64,000 nt of DNA from Enterobacter sp. R4-368 (GTDB taxonomy: Bacteria > Pseudomonadota > Gammaproteobacteria > Enterobacterales > Enterobacteriaceae), in assembly GCF_000410515.1 (NCBI RefSeq), contig NC_021500.1, positions 4,650,001 to 4,714,000 on the forward strand, given 5' to 3'. The notes below the pieces were generated by a model, which was given only the letters and a program-made list of their open reading frames with translations, was not told where the DNA came from and did not search any database. The number at the start of each line of letters is the position of its first letter. Positions within the stretch are counted from its first letter, which is position 1. The translations under genes were made by a program, and so were the position numbers. Shown in pieces: positions 43,961 to 55,004 of this stretch.

Positions 43961-44476
43961 TCACCGATGTTCTACCGACTGGCGTAGCGTTCCGGCGGGG
44001 GCATGAACGGTGCCGCCGAGATAGCGCACATCGTCTACTGCCCAGCACTGGCCTTCGCGGATCATCAGTACTTCATCCCGCCAGCTTTGGTCACCTTTGG
44101 TGAGCGTGACGCGCAGCGGAATATTCCGTGCATCGGTATTCGGAATGGTCGATGCACTGGCGACGTCAGCCTTTTCCGGTGTGACGTTGCGACTGGAGAA
44201 CGGATCCGCTTTTAAAAGCGTGGCATTGCGCGAATCGCGGCTGGCGGCGGTGAGCATTTTGCTCAGATCATCGCTCAGATAGGGTCGCAGCGCAGTCCAG
44301 TCGTTACCGGGGTGCGCGATGCGGTAGTCATAAAATTGCTGTGCTACGGAATCCGGGCCGCCTTCCACACACGGGCCAACGCGCGCGCCCGTATCCTTAA
44401 ATGCCGGGGTTACCGTGGTGCAGGCGCTTAACAGCAGCGCGCATGGCAAGGCGAGAGTCAAAACTGAATAGCGCAT
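43961..44476 (-). CDS. ybjP: Lipoprotein YbjP
   Basis: A 171-residue lipoprotein, the same length as E. coli YbjP. The signal has the lipobox LLSAC, with lipidated Cys19. The following residue is Thr, so outer-membrane sorting is likely. The mature part is DUF3828-like, with NDWTALRPYLSDDL and WRDEVLMIREGQCWAVDDVRY. Function unknown. Divergent from ybjQ. Confidence 0.93.
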   Translation of the reverse strand: MRYSVLTLALPCALLLSACTTVTPAFKDTGARVGPCVEGGPDSVAQQFYDYRIAHPGNDWTALRPYLSDDLSKMLTAASRDSRNATLLKADPFSSRNVTPEKADVASASTIPNTDARNIPLRVTLTKGDQSWRDEVLMIREGQCWAVDDVRYLGGTVHAPAGTLRQSVEHR

Positions 44477-44578
44477 ATTGATTTCCTTATTTCTCTTCAG
44501 AAGTCACGACCTTTCAAGAATAGTGTATTGATCTGATAATGTGTGGTGTAACGCATTGAACGTTAAAAGGAGAAACCG

Positions 44579-44902
44579 ATGCAGTTTTCAACCACACCGA
44601 CGCTGGAAGGGCAACCGATTGTCGAGTACTGCGGGGTCGTGACCGGGGAAGCGATTCTCGGGGCGAATATTTTTCGTGACTTCTTTGCCGGTATTCGCGA
44701 TATCGTCGGTGGCCGCTCCGGCGCTTATGAAAAAGAGCTACGCAAGGCGCGCGATATCGCATTTCGCGAACTCGGCGAGCAGGCTAAAGCACTGGGTGCA
44801 AATGCGGTGGTCGGCATTGATGTTGATTACGAAACGGTGGGCAAGGACGGCAGTATGCTAATGGTGTGCGTCAGCGGTACGGCGGTGAAAACGCGGACAT
44901 GA
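44579..44902 (+). CDS. ybjQ: YbjQ family protein (UPF0145)
   Basis: A 107-residue cytoplasmic protein, E. coli length. The family forms ring-like pentamers and has the motif [15 protein letters not shown] (80-94), typical of heavy-metal-binding-like YbjQ proteins. CPS-like N-terminus [24 protein letters not shown] is as in E. coli. Biological role unknown. Overlaps amiD by 4 bp. Confidence 0.94.
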   Translation: MQFSTTPTLEGQPIVEYCGVVTGEAILGANIFRDFFAGIRDIVGGRSGAYEKELRKARDIAFRELGEQAKALGANAVVGIDVDYETVGKDGSMLMVCVSGTAVKTRT

Positions 44903-45729
44903 AAAACATCGCGTTACTGCTGCTGGCGCTGCTGCTCGCAGGTTGCGCCAGTGAAAAAGGCATCATTGATAAAGACGGTTATCAGCTTGATACCCGGCGG
45001 CAGGCGCAGGCGGCGTATCCGCGTATTAAAGTGCTGGTTATTCACTACACCGCTGATGATTTTGATGTGTCGCTGGCAACGCTTACGGATAAGCAGGTGA
45101 GCGCGCATTACCTGATCCCGGCGGAGCCCCCGCTGCATCACGGTAAACCGCGGATCTGGCAACTGGTGCCAGAGCAGGAGTTAGCCTGGCATGCAGGGGC
45201 GAGTTTCTGGCGTGGCGCAACGCGCATCAACGACACCTCCATCGGCATTGAACTGGAAAATCGCGGCTGGCAACGTACTTCTGGCGGAAAACAATTCGCA
45301 CCTTTTGCGCCCGCGCAAATTAATGCATTGATTCCTCTGGTAAAAGATATAATCTCGCGCTACCACATTGCACCGCAGAATGTGGTAGCACATGCGGATA
45401 TCGCGCCGCAGCGTAAAGACGATCCTGGCCCGTTGTTCCCGTGGCAAACGCTGTTCTCCCAGGGGATTGGCGCCTGGCCGGATGCGCAGCGTGTCGCGTT
45501 TTACCTGAATGGTCGTTCTGCGCATGAACCGGTAGATACGGCTTCCTTGCTTGATTTACTGGCGCGGTACGGTTACGACGTGAAACCGCAGATGTCGCCC
45601 GCAGAGCAAAAACGGGTCATCATGGCGTTTCAAATGCATTTCCGTCCGGGGCTGTGGAACGGCATTGCTGACGCTGAAAGCCAGGCGATTGCCGAGGCAT
45701 TACTGGAAAAATATGGCCAGGCGGGGTAA
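44899..45729 (+). CDS. amiD: N-acetylmuramoyl-L-alanine amidase AmiD
   Basis: A 276-residue outer-membrane lipoprotein amidase, E. coli length. The signal ends in lipobox LLAGC (Cys17). The amidase_2 domain has zinc ligands in [11 protein letters not shown] (His50 in E. coli numbering), [21 protein letters not shown] with a His and Asp, and the catalytic Glu in [12 protein letters not shown]-terminal peptidoglycan-binding domain (about 205-275, [14 protein letters not shown]) follows. It cleaves the amide bond between MurNAc and L-Ala, including anhydro-muropeptides. ATG overlaps the ybjQ stop (ATGA). Confidence 0.95.
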   Translation: MKNIALLLLALLLAGCASEKGIIDKDGYQLDTRRQAQAAYPRIKVLVIHYTADDFDVSLATLTDKQVSAHYLIPAEPPLHHGKPRIWQLVPEQELAWHAGASFWRGATRINDTSIGIELENRGWQRTSGGKQFAPFAPAQINALIPLVKDIISRYHIAPQNVVAHADIAPQRKDDPGPLFPWQTLFSQGIGAWPDAQRVAFYLNGRSAHEPVDTASLLDLLARYGYDVKPQMSPAEQKRVIMAFQMHFRPGLWNGIADAESQAIAEALLEKYGQAG

Positions 45730-45763
45730 TTCCCACTGCTTTTTTATGACGAGGTCAATGGAG

Positions 45764-46330
45764 ATGAGGTTTCGCATCATATCAGGCGCGCTGCTGATGG
45801 CGGCTTTTTCTGCCCATGCCGCGCCAAACCCGGTGACGGTGTTCAGCTGTGCTTACTGGGATAAATCCACGGATAACGTGGAAAAGCTCGATAAATGCGT
45901 TGAAGTGAAAGAGGGCAAGCTCAGATTCCTGCCTGCGCTGTTTGCAAAAACCCGTGATGTCGAGGGCATGTCGTGGGTCGGTCTGTATGACTATATGCGC
46001 GCCGCCGGGTTGATGGATGCCGATTACTATGTGCGTTCGCCGGACAGCTACCTTTCCGTTGTACATTTTGATAATGGGCCGGACTGGTTTGTTGAAGGGC
46101 TGGTGCGCTCGCGCCAGAACGGCAAAGTGGGCTACTGGGACGACAATTTCCGCAACCGCATCGCGCCACAGTTCGATTACGGCTGGCAGTTTAAAGAGGG
46201 CAGAGCGCTGGTGTGTAACGGCTGCAAACCGCAAAAGGATGGCGAGCATACCGCGCTGGTCGGCGGGGAGTGGTTCTACATCGATAAAAGCGGGCAGAAA
46301 ATTTCTGACGTCAAATCCGGCCCGTTTTAA
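45764..46330 (+). CDS. Exported WG-repeat-like protein, function unknown
   Basis: A 188-residue exported protein. A signal peptide covers 1-19 (FRIISGALLMAAFSAHA). The mature part has segments that look like WG (KWG) repeats: GWQFKEGRALVCNGCKP and GEWFYIDKSGQKI, the pattern being a turn after an Asp-Lys-x-Gly. Several cysteines (CAYW, CVEV, CNGC) may form disulfides. The GAGG at 45751 sets the ATG at 45764; ATGs at 45746 and 45758 are alternatives. It lies between amiD and ybjS, which are adjacent in E. coli. It converges on ybjS with a 5-bp gap. No function can be given. Confidence 0.72.
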   Translation: MRFRIISGALLMAAFSAHAAPNPVTVFSCAYWDKSTDNVEKLDKCVEVKEGKLRFLPALFAKTRDVEGMSWVGLYDYMRAAGLMDADYYVRSPDSYLSVVHFDNGPDWFVEGLVRSRQNGKVGYWDDNFRNRIAPQFDYGWQFKEGRALVCNGCKPQKDGEHTALVGGEWFYIDKSGQKISDVKSGPF

Positions 46331-46335
46331 ATCAT

Positions 46336-47349
46336 TCAGCGATGCAGTTTGCCGTGGTCTTTTAACCAGTACGCCGTGCGTTTGATGCCTTCATCCAGCG
46401 TCACAATCGGCGTATAGCCCAGTTCCTGCTGGGCGCGGCTGATATCCAGCGTGAAATCAAAGTTGAGCTTCGACACGCCATAATGGGTGAACGCAGGCTC
46501 TTTGGCGCGTTTATCGCCGAAATGCTCCATACTGCGCGCTACCATATCCAGCATCGCATAAGGCACCGAGCGAATCCGGCAGTGAATACCCAGTTCATCA
46601 ATTAATGTTTGCACGATGCTGCGCAGCGAGCGCGGCTCGCCGTTGGTAATGTTGTACGCCCGCCCGGAAGGCAGCTTATCGCACTGAGGCTGGCTGGCAA
46701 GCCACATTGCCTGCACCGCGTTTTCGTAATAGGTCATATCCACCAGCGCATCGCCGCCGCGCGGCAACAACACGCTGCGGTAGTGGTGCATCATCTGCGC
46801 CAGACGTGGGATAAAGACTTTATCGTGCGGACCAAACAGGCTTTGCGGGCGCAAAATGGTGAAACGGGTATTCGGGTTCGCCTGCGCCAGCAGGTCGATC
46901 ACCTGTTCACCGGCCGCTTTGCTGCGGGCAAATTCATTGGCGAAACGCACCGGGCGAAAGTCTTCGCTGATATCGCGATGGTGGTGATAGTCAAAATAGA
47001 GCGAAGGGGAGGAGATATGAATAAAGTTGCGCACGCCCCAGGCGACGGCCCACTCACCGAGACGGCGAGTCGCGCGCACATTTGCCAGATCAAACGCTTC
47101 CTGCGTGCCCCACGGCGACGTGAAACTTGAGCAGTGCCACAGCGTGTCGATCCCGGCAAGCATCACTTTTGCCTGCGAGGAGACCAGTTCGGTCAGATCG
47201 GCGTGCACAAATTCAGCGCCCATTTTACTGAGTAACTTGCCCATGGCTTCGTTACGACCAGTGGCCCTGACGCTAATTCCTTTTTGCCGCAAATACTCGA
47301 CCGCGTTTCGGCCTAAACCGCTGGTTGCGCCCGTGACCAGTACTTTCAT
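46336..47349 (-). CDS. ybjS: NAD(P)-dependent epimerase/dehydratase YbjS
   Basis: A 337-residue extended short-chain dehydrogenase, E. coli length. Rossmann motif [15 protein letters not shown] (about 6-20). The active site shows Ser in [14 protein letters not shown] near 117-130 with a Tyr but not the common YxxxK; the segment RSKAAGEQV near 151 supplies the Lys. E. coli YbjS is uncharacterised. The ATG at 47349 gives [11 protein letters not shown]. It follows ybjT on the same strand with overlapping frames, as in E. coli. Confidence 0.93.
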   Translation of the reverse strand: MKVLVTGATSGLGRNAVEYLRQKGISVRATGRNEAMGKLLSKMGAEFVHADLTELVSSQAKVMLAGIDTLWHCSSFTSPWGTQEAFDLANVRATRRLGEWAVAWGVRNFIHISSPSLYFDYHHHRDISEDFRPVRFANEFARSKAAGEQVIDLLAQANPNTRFTILRPQSLFGPHDKVFIPRLAQMMHHYRSVLLPRGGDALVDMTYYENAVQAMWLASQPQCDKLPSGRAYNITNGEPRSLRSIVQTLIDELGIHCRIRSVPYAMLDMVARSMEHFGDKRAKEPAFTHYGVSKLNFDFTLDISRAQQELGYTPIVTLDEGIKRTAYWLKDHGKLHR

Positions 47350-47443
47350 ATCGATCCATTGTGTTGAAAAGGCTTTATCGCGGGCATTCTTCCGTGAATT
47401 ACGCTCTGATGCAATGGGATGACGAAAAGAAAAGCGGTTAAGC

Positions 47444-48880
47444 TCAGACTTTTTCTCTATTTTGTTCTGCCAGATGGGCAATACGCTGCGCCATGCCGCG
47501 AAAAATAAACAGATGCGCCGGGAACATCAATAACCAGTACCACAGCCCCGGCATACCGTGCGGATGCCACCATGCGCGGACATCCAGCAGCCGGTGATCG
47601 CCTTTATCGGTCAGCGTAAAGCTGAGCCGTCCCAGCCCTGGCGCTTTCATACCAAACAGCAGCGCCAGTTGCTGCTCGGGCTCGACGATGATCACTTTCC
47701 AGCTGTCTACCGCGTCACCGGTTTGCAAAAACGGGCGCGCAGGTCGACCATGCGGCAATTTGTGACCAATTAAATGATCAAGCGCCGCGCGGGTTTGCCA
47801 CAGAATGTTGCCGAAGAAGTAGCGCTCTTTACCACCGATGCGGTTAACCACTTCCCATAATGCGCTCAGGCTGGCAGCGGTTTTCACTGTGTAACCCGCT
47901 TGCTTTGGGTAGTAACCATATTGCGGACGCCAGCGGGAAAACGCCTGCGGGTCGTAACCCCAGTCGCTGGAGTTAACCAGTTTTTCCTCCTCCTGCAGGG
48001 TGCGGCGCACCGCGTCGTCAAACGGGATCAGTGTCTGCGGGATCAGGCGGCGCAATTCGGTATCATCTGCCAGCAAATCGTGCTTTAAGCCCTGAATTAA
48101 CGCTTTGGCGATGGTCGGCGGCACAGAAGTGATGAGGTGTAAAAACCAGACGGAAATCAGTCGGGTGGGGAGGGGGATCGGGATCAGCGGGCGATGAACG
48201 CCGCTGACGCGCATAAAGTGATCGAACTGCTGCTGGTAGCTCAATACTTCCGGCCCGGCGGCCTCAAACACCCGGTGTTCCTGCGCGGGGTGCTGAAGCA
48301 GTTCGACCAGATAGTGCAGCAAGTTTTCCAGCGCAATCGGCGTGGTGCGCGAGCGCACCCAGCGCGGCGGCGTTAACACCGGCAGGTTAAATACCATGTC
48401 GCGCATCACTTCGAAGGCGGCGGAACCTGCACCAACAATGATGCCGGCGCGTAATTCGGTAACGGGAATGCCCGACGCACGCAGCAGATCGCCGGTGTAT
48501 TGCCGGGCCAGCAGGTGGTCGGAATTCGTTTCGCCCTTCGCCTGTAACGAACTGAGAAAGATAACCTGCTTAACCGACGACCCCTGCAGCGCATCGCGCA
48601 CATTCAGCGCGATTTGCCGCTCATGGGCGACGAAATTGCCGCTTTCGCCCATGCTGTGCACCAGATAGTAGAGTGTATCGACATCGCGCAGTAACGCGGG
48701 CAACTCCTGTGGCCACCAGAGATCAACGCGATGGCAGCTTACGCCCGGCAGTTGCTGCTTTTGCAGGCGAGTTAAGTTTCTCGCGACCGCTTTGATCTGA
48801 TGACCTTGCTGGCTGAGCGCTTCGACCAGTCGTTGTCCAATATAGCCGCTGGCACCAAGCACCAGGATCCGCTGCGCCAC
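47444..48880 (-). CDS. ybjT: NAD(P)-binding protein YbjT, DUF2867 fusion
   Basis: A 478-residue protein (476 in E. coli). The N-terminus is a Rossmann fold with the motif [16 protein letters not shown], and the C-terminal third (about 340-478) is the DUF2867 domain with hydrophobic segments at the end ([19 protein letters not shown]). This suggests membrane association. GTG start at 48880 with AAGGAG six bases before it gives the E. coli N-terminus [15 protein letters not shown]. It starts 10 bp after ltaE. Function unknown. Confidence 0.92.
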   Translation of the reverse strand: MAQRILVLGASGYIGQRLVEALSQQGHQIKAVARNLTRLQKQQLPGVSCHRVDLWWPQELPALLRDVDTLYYLVHSMGESGNFVAHERQIALNVRDALQGSSVKQVIFLSSLQAKGETNSDHLLARQYTGDLLRASGIPVTELRAGIIVGAGSAAFEVMRDMVFNLPVLTPPRWVRSRTTPIALENLLHYLVELLQHPAQEHRVFEAAGPEVLSYQQQFDHFMRVSGVHRPLIPIPLPTRLISVWFLHLITSVPPTIAKALIQGLKHDLLADDTELRRLIPQTLIPFDDAVRRTLQEEEKLVNSSDWGYDPQAFSRWRPQYGYYPKQAGYTVKTAASLSALWEVVNRIGGKERYFFGNILWQTRAALDHLIGHKLPHGRPARPFLQTGDAVDSWKVIIVEPEQQLALLFGMKAPGLGRLSFTLTDKGDHRLLDVRAWWHPHGMPGLWYWLLMFPAHLFIFRGMAQRIAHLAEQNREKV

Positions 48881-48890
48881 ATCCCGCTCC

Positions 48891-49889
48891 TTAGTGCTGT
48901 AAAAAGGCCTGCCAGTGGCGAACCACCTCTGCCAGTTGCTGACGATTAACATCCAGATGCGTGACCAGGCGCACCACCGGCGAGGCGTTGATCAACACGC
49001 CGCGCTCGCGCAGATACGCGCCCAGCGCTTGTGCGTTATCGCCCACCCGAATAAACAGCATATTGGTGTCGTGGCGCATCACATCTGCGCCAGCCTCTTT
49101 CAGCTGCGCGGCCAGCCACGCGGCATTCTCATGGTCTTCTTTCAGCCGCGCGACGTTGTTTTGTAATGCATAAAGGCCCGCCGCCGCCAGAATACCGGCC
49201 TGACGCATACCGCCGCCGGTCATTTTGCGCCAGCGATTAGCGCGGGTGATATACGCTTTATCACCCACCAGCAGGGAGCCTACTGGCGTGCCGAGACCTT
49301 TCGACAGGCAAATGGTGAACGAGTCGCAAAATTGGGCGATCTCTTTCAGCTCGCAGCCATATTCCACCAGCGCGTTGAAGATGCGCGCACCGTCGACATG
49401 CAGCGACAACCCACGTTCGCGGGTAAACTCCCACGCCTGTCGCAGGTAGTCGCGCGGCAATACTTTGCCGTTGTGGGTGTTCTCAAGGCTCAGTAGTCTG
49501 GTGCGGGCAAAGTGAATGTCGTCGGCTTTGATTTTCGCCGCGACTTTGTCCAGCGGCAGCGTACCATCGGCGGCGGCATCAATCGGTTGCGGCTGGATGC
49601 TGCCGAGCACCGCTGCGCCGCCCGCTTCGTAGAGATAGTTATGCGCCCCCTGGCCGACAATATACTCTTCACCGCGTTCGCAGTGGCTGAGCAGGGCGAC
49701 CAGGTTGGCCTGGGTACCGGTCGGCAAAAACAACGCCGCCTCTTTACCGCTGAGTTCGGCGGCGTAACGTTGCAGTTCATTGACCGTCGGGTCATCACCG
49801 TAAACGTCGTCCCCGACCGGGGCGGCCATCATCTGTTCCAGCATGGCGCGGCTCGGGCGGGTTACGGTATCACTGCGTAAATCGATCAC
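48891..49889 (-). CDS. ltaE: Low-specificity L-threonine aldolase
   Basis: A 332-residue PLP enzyme (333 in E. coli). It cleaves L-threonine and L-allo-threonine to glycine and acetaldehyde. N-terminal [16 protein letters not shown], His in LSHCER region, PLP-contact [10 protein letters not shown], and the PLP-lysine in [14 protein letters not shown] near 197. GTG start at 49889. It lies 38 bp after poxB and just before ybjT. Confidence 0.96.
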   Translation of the reverse strand: MIDLRSDTVTRPSRAMLEQMMAAPVGDDVYGDDPTVNELQRYAAELSGKEAALFLPTGTQANLVALLSHCERGEEYIVGQGAHNYLYEAGGAAVLGSIQPQPIDAAADGTLPLDKVAAKIKADDIHFARTRLLSLENTHNGKVLPRDYLRQAWEFTRERGLSLHVDGARIFNALVEYGCELKEIAQFCDSFTICLSKGLGTPVGSLLVGDKAYITRANRWRKMTGGGMRQAGILAAAGLYALQNNVARLKEDHENAAWLAAQLKEAGADVMRHDTNMLFIRVGDNAQALGAYLRERGVLINASPVVRLVTHLDVNRQQLAEVVRHWQAFLQH

Positions 49890-49927
49890 GGCATTTCCTT
49901 ATCTCACGATGGGTAATGCCCTCTGTT

Positions 49928-51646
49928 TTACCTGAGCCAGTTTGTTTTCGCCAGTTCGATTACCTCATCGCCGCGCCCACTAATGATGGCGCGCATCATG
50001 TAGAGACTAAAACCTTTGGCCTGTTCCAGCTTGATTTGCGGCGGGATTGCCAGCTCTTCTTTCGCCACGGTGACATCCACCAGCACCGGACCATCGATCG
50101 AGAAGGCGCGTTGCAGCGCGTCGTCAACATCGGCCGATTTTTCCACGCGAATACCGGTAATGCCGCAGGCCTCGGCGATACGCGCAAAGTTGGTATCCTG
50201 CAGTTCTGTGCCATCCGTCAGATAGCCGCCCGCTTTCATCTCCATCGCTACAAAACCGAGCACGCTGTTATTAAAAACAATAATTTTCAGCGGCAGTTTC
50301 ATCTGCACGACCGACAGGAAATCGCCCATTAGCATGCTAAAACCCCCGTCACCACACAGCGCGACCACTTGCCGTTGTGGGAATGTGGCCTGCGCGCCCA
50401 GCGCCTGCGGCATAGCATTGGCCATCGAACCATGGTTAAAGGAGCCAATCAGACGGCGTTTGCCATTCATTTTCAGGTAACGCGCCGCCCAGACGGTTGG
50501 CGTACCGACATCGCAGGTGAAAATGGCGTCATCATCAGCGAAGTGGCTGATTTGCTGCGCCAGATATTGCGGATGGATCGCTTTGTCGCTCGGTTTTGCT
50601 AAATCATCCAGCCCCTTGCGCGCCTGGCGATAGTCTTCCAGCGCTTTGTCGAGGAATTTGCGGTCGGTTTTCTCCTCCAGCAGCGGTAACAGAGCGGCCA
50701 GGGTTGCTTTGATATCGCCCACCAGCGCCATGTCTACCTTGCTGTGCGCGCCGATACTCCCCGGATTGATGTCGATCTGGATTATTTTCGCATCAGTGGG
50801 GTAGAACGCGCGGTAAGGGAATTGAGTGCCGAGCAGCACCAGTGTGTCGGCATTCATCATGGTATGGAAACCCGATGAGAAGCCAATTAAGCCCGTCATT
50901 CCCACGTCAAAGGGGTTGTCGTACTCCACATGTTCTTTGCCGCGCATGGCGTGGACAATCGGCGCCTTCAGCTTACCGGCAAACGCCAGTAACTCTTTAT
51001 GCGCCCCGGCACAGCCGCTGCCGCACATTAGCGCAATGTTAGTGGAATAGCGCAGCAGTTGCGCCAGTTTGTGCAACTCCTGCTCGGCAGGGGTGACAAC
51101 CGGCTGTGGGGCGCTATACCAGTGGCTGCTGGCGCTTTCCGGCGCAGGTTTCAGCGCGACATCACCCGGCAGTACCACCACCGATACGCCTTTGTTGAGA
51201 ATGGCTTTGCGCATGGCGATCGCCAGTACCTGTGGGATCTGTTCCGGGTTTGACACCAGCTCGCAGTAGTGGCTGCATTCGCGAAACAGCTCCTGCGGAT
51301 GGGTTTCCTGGAAATAACCGCTGCCGATCTCACTGGAAGGGATATGAGCGGCAATCGCCAGCACCGGAACATGATTGCGGTGGCAGTCGAACAAGCCGTT
51401 AATCAAATGCAGGTTTCCTGGCCCGCACGAACCCGCGCAGACGGCCAGCTCGCCGGTGAGTTGTGCTTCTGCGCCGGCGGCAAAGGCGGCGACTTCTTCA
51501 TGACGGGTCGGCATCCAGTCGATGGTGCCCATACGGTTCAGGCTGTCACTTAAGCCGTTAAGGGAATCGCCGGTTACCCCCCAGATGCGTTTTACGCCTG
51601 CCTGCTCCAGCGTTTTGGCGATATACGCGGCCACTGTCTGTTTCAT
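49928..51646 (-). CDS. poxB: Pyruvate dehydrogenase (quinone), pyruvate oxidase PoxB
   Basis: A 572-residue ThDP/FAD flavoenzyme, E. coli length. It turns pyruvate into acetate and CO2 and passes electrons to ubiquinone at the inner membrane. ThDP Glu is in [14 protein letters not shown] (near 50), FAD-binding middle domain at 185-340, and the ThDP motif [30 protein letters not shown] (about 432-461, in outline). The C-terminal lipid-binding peptide, needed for membrane activation, ends [15 protein letters not shown]. Normally sigma-S dependent; I did not resolve its promoter. Confidence 0.97.
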   Translation of the reverse strand: MKQTVAAYIAKTLEQAGVKRIWGVTGDSLNGLSDSLNRMGTIDWMPTRHEEVAAFAAGAEAQLTGELAVCAGSCGPGNLHLINGLFDCHRNHVPVLAIAAHIPSSEIGSGYFQETHPQELFRECSHYCELVSNPEQIPQVLAIAMRKAILNKGVSVVVLPGDVALKPAPESASSHWYSAPQPVVTPAEQELHKLAQLLRYSTNIALMCGSGCAGAHKELLAFAGKLKAPIVHAMRGKEHVEYDNPFDVGMTGLIGFSSGFHTMMNADTLVLLGTQFPYRAFYPTDAKIIQIDINPGSIGAHSKVDMALVGDIKATLAALLPLLEEKTDRKFLDKALEDYRQARKGLDDLAKPSDKAIHPQYLAQQISHFADDDAIFTCDVGTPTVWAARYLKMNGKRRLIGSFNHGSMANAMPQALGAQATFPQRQVVALCGDGGFSMLMGDFLSVVQMKLPLKIIVFNNSVLGFVAMEMKAGGYLTDGTELQDTNFARIAEACGITGIRVEKSADVDDALQRAFSIDGPVLVDVTVAKEELAIPPQIKLEQAKGFSLYMMRAIISGRGDEVIELAKTNWLR

Positions 51647-51799
51647 CTACGACGCTCCTTTTTGTGATCTTGCTTACAAGCTTAGACAATGAATGCGTCA
51701 CAAAGCGGATTTAGAATGAGCTTTTATAAAACAGGGGTTTATTTTTGTTACAGATCGGAATAGTCTGACACAGGTCGATGAAAACAGGAATCATTTCAA

Positions 51800-52228
51800 A
51801 TGGTTAAATCATTGTTAAACTCAGTTAATAAGATGTTTTCGCATGAAGATTTTGGTCGTCTGCTGCTGCGTTTGATGGTCGGCGGGCTGATGTTATTCCA
51901 CGGGCTGCACAAATTAATCGGCGGTATCGATGGGATTGCGGGGATGCTGGCGGCGAAGGGGCTTCCCGGTTTTATCGCTTATGGTGTGCTGATTGGCGAA
52001 GTGCTGTGCCCGATCCTGCTTATTCTCGGCGTACTGACGCGTCCTGCTGCGCTGGTGCTGGCGTTCACCATGGTTGTGGCCTGGCTGCTGGTTGGCGTGG
52101 GTAAAACCGGATCGCTGGATGCGACTGGCGCATGGGCGATTGAGAGCATGGTGTATTACTTTATTGCGGCGCTGGTGATTGCATTTATCGGTGCGGGTCG
52201 TTACTCCGTCGCACCTGCCTGGAAGTAA
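51800..52228 (+). CDS. DoxX-family membrane protein
   Basis: A 142-residue inner-membrane protein of the DoxX family with four helices (about 20-38, 60-82, 84-103 and 113-133). Family motif LLLRLMVGGLMLFHGLHKL is near 20-38, and LPGFIAYGVLIGEVLCPILLILG near 54-76 (in outline). The function is not settled; relatives take part in redox stress or thiosulfate oxidation. It lies between poxB and hcr, where E. coli has no gene, and is the only plus-strand gene in that stretch. A strong shared terminator follows. Confidence 0.87.
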   Translation: MVKSLLNSVNKMFSHEDFGRLLLRLMVGGLMLFHGLHKLIGGIDGIAGMLAAKGLPGFIAYGVLIGEVLCPILLILGVLTRPAALVLAFTMVVAWLLVGVGKTGSLDATGAWAIESMVYYFIAALVIAFIGAGRYSVAPAWK

Positions 52229-52239
52229 ACGGTTTAAGG

Positions 52240-52271
52240 AAAAAGCGCCCTTCAGATGAGGGGCGCTTTTT
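52240..52271. terminator. Bidirectional terminator between doxX-like gene and hcr
   Basis: AAAAAGCGCCC, 10-base loop, GGGCGCTTTTT, with a T-run on both strands, nine bases before the hcr stop. Confidence 0.92.
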
Positions 52272-52280
52272 TATTGCGGA

Positions 52281-53249
52281 TTACGCCAGCACTAAATCGC
52301 CTTGCGGGTGGCAGGAGCAGGCCAGCACGAAGCCGTCGGCAATCTCTTGTTCCGTTAGCGTCATGGTGCTGCTGACGGTGTATTCACCGGAAACTACCTG
52401 CGTTTTACAGCAACCGCAGACACCGGCGCGACAGGCGGCATTGACCGGCATTTTATTGCTTTCCAGCGCATCCAGCAGCGTGCTGCCCACTGGCGCGTAG
52501 AAGGTTTTCATCGGCGAGAGTTTGCTGAATTTCAGCCCGCTGGTTGCGGCTTCAGCCACTGGGGTAAAGAATTTCTCTTTAAAGAAACGCGTCACGCCAA
52601 GCGCTTTGACTTCGCTTTCAACCCAATCCATATATGGCGCCGGGCCGCAGGTCATTACCGTGCGCGCCGCCAGTTCCGGCACCTGGCTCAGTAACTCGCG
52701 ACTCAGACGACCAGCGGCAAAACCCGCCGTGGCGTTATTTTCTGCCACCAGCGTGACCGGGTAATCACGCCATTCATCGGCAAAAATCACGTCTTCCGGC
52801 GAACGCACATTGAAGATCACCTGTACGTCAGCATGCGGACGGTAATGCGCCAGCCAGCGGCGCATTGACATAATCGGCGTCACGCCGCACCCTGCCGCCA
52901 GCAGCAACAGCTTATCGTTCGGTTCGTTATCGCAGGTAAATTCCCCCTGCGCATCGGAAAGCCACAGATAATCGCCGCGTTTTACTTCCCGTGTCAGCCA
53001 CTGAGAACCTGCGCCATTATCAATACGGCGGATGGTCAGCGTGATGTATTCGCTAACGCCCGGCGTGGACGAAATGGTATAGGCCCGCAGCGTATCCGCG
53101 CTGTTGCGGATACTCACCAGCGCATATTGCCCGGCGCGATAGGGGTAGTAATCGTGGCACAACAGCGACAGTGTCCAGACATCCGGCGTTTCCTGCTGGA
53201 TATGGTGAACCTGCATACGCCACGGGCATTGAGGGGTTGGCATGGTCAT
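52281..53249 (-). CDS. hcr: NADH oxidoreductase Hcr
   Basis: A 322-residue electron-transfer protein, E. coli length. It passes electrons from NADH to Hcp. FAD domain with RAYTISST near 55-62, NAD domain with AAGCGVTPIMSM near 117-128 and CGPAPYM near 205. The C-terminal 2Fe-2S ferredoxin domain has CRAGVCGCCKTQ and a fourth Cys in LACSCHP. Downstream of hcp in the same operon, 10 bp after its stop. Confidence 0.96.
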   Translation of the reverse strand: MTMPTPQCPWRMQVHHIQQETPDVWTLSLLCHDYYPYRAGQYALVSIRNSADTLRAYTISSTPGVSEYITLTIRRIDNGAGSQWLTREVKRGDYLWLSDAQGEFTCDNEPNDKLLLLAAGCGVTPIMSMRRWLAHYRPHADVQVIFNVRSPEDVIFADEWRDYPVTLVAENNATAGFAAGRLSRELLSQVPELAARTVMTCGPAPYMDWVESEVKALGVTRFFKEKFFTPVAEAATSGLKFSKLSPMKTFYAPVGSTLLDALESNKMPVNAACRAGVCGCCKTQVVSGEYTVSSTMTLTEQEIADGFVLACSCHPQGDLVLA

Positions 53250-53259
53250 CGTTAGCTCC

Positions 53260-54912
53260 TTATGCGCTCAGCAACTGCTGCATATCCTGTTCCACGGTCG
53301 TGACCTGGCGCAGACCGAATTTCTCATTCAGCACCGCCAGCAGGTCCGGCGTCAGGAAACCCGGCGCCGTCGGCCCGGTGACAATATTCGTCACACCCAG
53401 CGAGAGCAGAGTCAGCAGGATGACAATGGCTTTTTGTTCGAACCAGGAGAGCACCAGCGACAGCGGCAGATCATTAACACCGCAGCCCAGTTTTTCCGCC
53501 AGCGTCACCGCCAGGATGATGGCTGAGTAAGCATCGTTACACTGACCCGCATCAATCAGGCGCGGCAGACCTTCAATGTTGCCAAAGTCGAGTTTGTTAA
53601 AGCGGTATTTACCGCAGGCCAGCGTCAGGATCAGGCAGTCATCCGGCACCTGGGTGGCGAAGTCGGTAAAGTAGTTACGCTCACCGCGCGCACCGTCACA
53701 GCCACCAACGAGGAAGACGTGACGCAGTTTTTCACGGCTCACCAAATCAATCAGTGAATCCACCGCGCCAAGCAGCGTCTGGCGACCAAAACCGACGGTG
53801 ATCAGGTGTTCGATTTCGCTGAACGGGAAGCCGGACATCTGCTGCGCCTGGCGGATCACCGGTGCGAAGTCGTCGCCTTCCAGATGGTTGACACCCGGCC
53901 AGCCGACGATGCTGCGCGTCCAGATACGGTCGTCATAAGCACCAACGGTCGGGTCGATAATGCAGTTGGACGTCATGACGATGGGGCCAGGGAAGCGGGC
54001 GAATTCCACCTGCTGGTTCTGCCAGCCGCTACCGTAGTTACCGACCAGATGTTTGAATTTGCGCAGTTCCGGATAGCCATGTGCCGGCAGCATTTCACCG
54101 TGGGTATAGACGTTTACGCCCGTGCCTTCGGTTTGTTGCAGCAGGTTGTAGAGATCTTTCAGGTCGTGGCCGGAAATCAGGATGCATTTCCCGGCAACGG
54201 CTTTGACGTTGACCTGAGTAGGCGTCGGGTGACCGTAAGTGCTGGTTTCACCAGCATCCAGAATGCTCATCACGCTGAAGTTCATCTGGCCAATTTCCAT
54301 TGAACATTCGAGCAGGGCATTCATATCAGAAGGCCAGGTACCCAGCCATGCCATGATTTTGTGATAACGGGCGTAGATATCGTTGTCGTACTGGCCCAGC
54401 ACATGGGCGTGTTCCATATAGGCCGCCGCGCCTTTCAGGCCGTACAGGCAGAGCAGGCGTAAACCAAGGATGTTTTCGCCAATCGCCGCTTTGTCTTTGT
54501 TCGGCGTGAACTCTGCCGCCTGGCGCTGTAATTCGCCGAGATCGTCGCTGACCAGTTGCAGGTCGGCCATTGGATTGTCGACGTGGGCATTCGCATCGAT
54601 AGCGAGACAGAGCGCTTTCAGCGCTTCACGTTTGGCGATTGCCTCGCGCGCGTAGCCGACAATACGCACGGAATCGAAGTTAACGTTGGTGAGGGTAGAG
54701 AAGAAGGCGCGCGGCGCGAAGTTATCGATCTCATGGTCAATCAGATCGTACTCACGTGCTTTGCTGGCCCAGGCGGAGAGCCCTTGTAACGCGGCAATTA
54801 ATAGATCCTGCAGGTCGGAGGTTTCGGCAGTTTTACCGCACATCCCCTGCGCGTACGCACAGCCGTTGCCCGCCGGAGTTCGGATGGTTTGTTCACATTG
54901 CACACAAAACAT
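53260..54912 (-). CDS. hcp: Hydroxylamine reductase / NO reductase Hcp (hybrid-cluster protein)
   Basis: A 550-residue hybrid-cluster protein, E. coli length. It reduces nitric oxide to nitrous oxide and also hydroxylamine. N-terminal cysteines [18 protein letters not shown]...GMCGK bind a 4Fe-4S or 2Fe-2S cluster. Hybrid-cluster ligands lie in SGHDLKDLY (His), [13 protein letters not shown] (Glu), [15 protein letters not shown] and [14 protein letters not shown] at 54912 has AAAGG seven bases upstream and gives the E. coli start; a GTG two codons upstream is less likely. Expression by FNR and NsrR sites listed here. Confidence 0.97.
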   Translation of the reverse strand: MFCVQCEQTIRTPAGNGCAYAQGMCGKTAETSDLQDLLIAALQGLSAWASKAREYDLIDHEIDNFAPRAFFSTLTNVNFDSVRIVGYAREAIAKREALKALCLAIDANAHVDNPMADLQLVSDDLGELQRQAAEFTPNKDKAAIGENILGLRLLCLYGLKGAAAYMEHAHVLGQYDNDIYARYHKIMAWLGTWPSDMNALLECSMEIGQMNFSVMSILDAGETSTYGHPTPTQVNVKAVAGKCILISGHDLKDLYNLLQQTEGTGVNVYTHGEMLPAHGYPELRKFKHLVGNYGSGWQNQQVEFARFPGPIVMTSNCIIDPTVGAYDDRIWTRSIVGWPGVNHLEGDDFAPVIRQAQQMSGFPFSEIEHLITVGFGRQTLLGAVDSLIDLVSREKLRHVFLVGGCDGARGERNYFTDFATQVPDDCLILTLACGKYRFNKLDFGNIEGLPRLIDAGQCNDAYSAIILAVTLAEKLGCGVNDLPLSLVLSWFEQKAIVILLTLLSLGVTNIVTGPTAPGFLTPDLLAVLNEKFGLRQVTTVEQDMQQLLSA

Positions 54913-54930
54913 GGTCACACCTTTATGTTA

Positions 54931-54953
54931 AAGTTATATTTGAAATGCATGTT
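54931..54953 (-). promoter_or_regulatory. NsrR operator of hcp-hcr
   Basis: Two 11-base halves around one base. The minus-strand left half AACATGCATTT is a perfect match to the NsrR half-site AANATGCATTT; the right half AAATATAACTT keeps the flanks AAAT and TT. It lies 19 bp before the hcp ATG, over a -10-like TATAAC. NsrR repression of hcp, relieved by NO, is known in E. coli. Confidence 0.82.
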
Positions 54954-54990
54954 TAAGATTATGCTGCTGTCGGCAGGCTTAAAAGCGATT

Positions 54991-55004
54991 TTGACGGCAA
55001 TTTA
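54991..55004 (-). promoter_or_regulatory. Possible FNR site of hcp
   Basis: TAAAT-TGCC-GTCAA on the minus strand matches the FNR site TTGAT-N4-ATCAA at seven of ten positions. It lies about 72 bp before the likely transcription start, the position used in E. coli hcp. A second candidate with one perfect half (TTGAT, 55013-55026) is further upstream. Confidence 0.42.
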
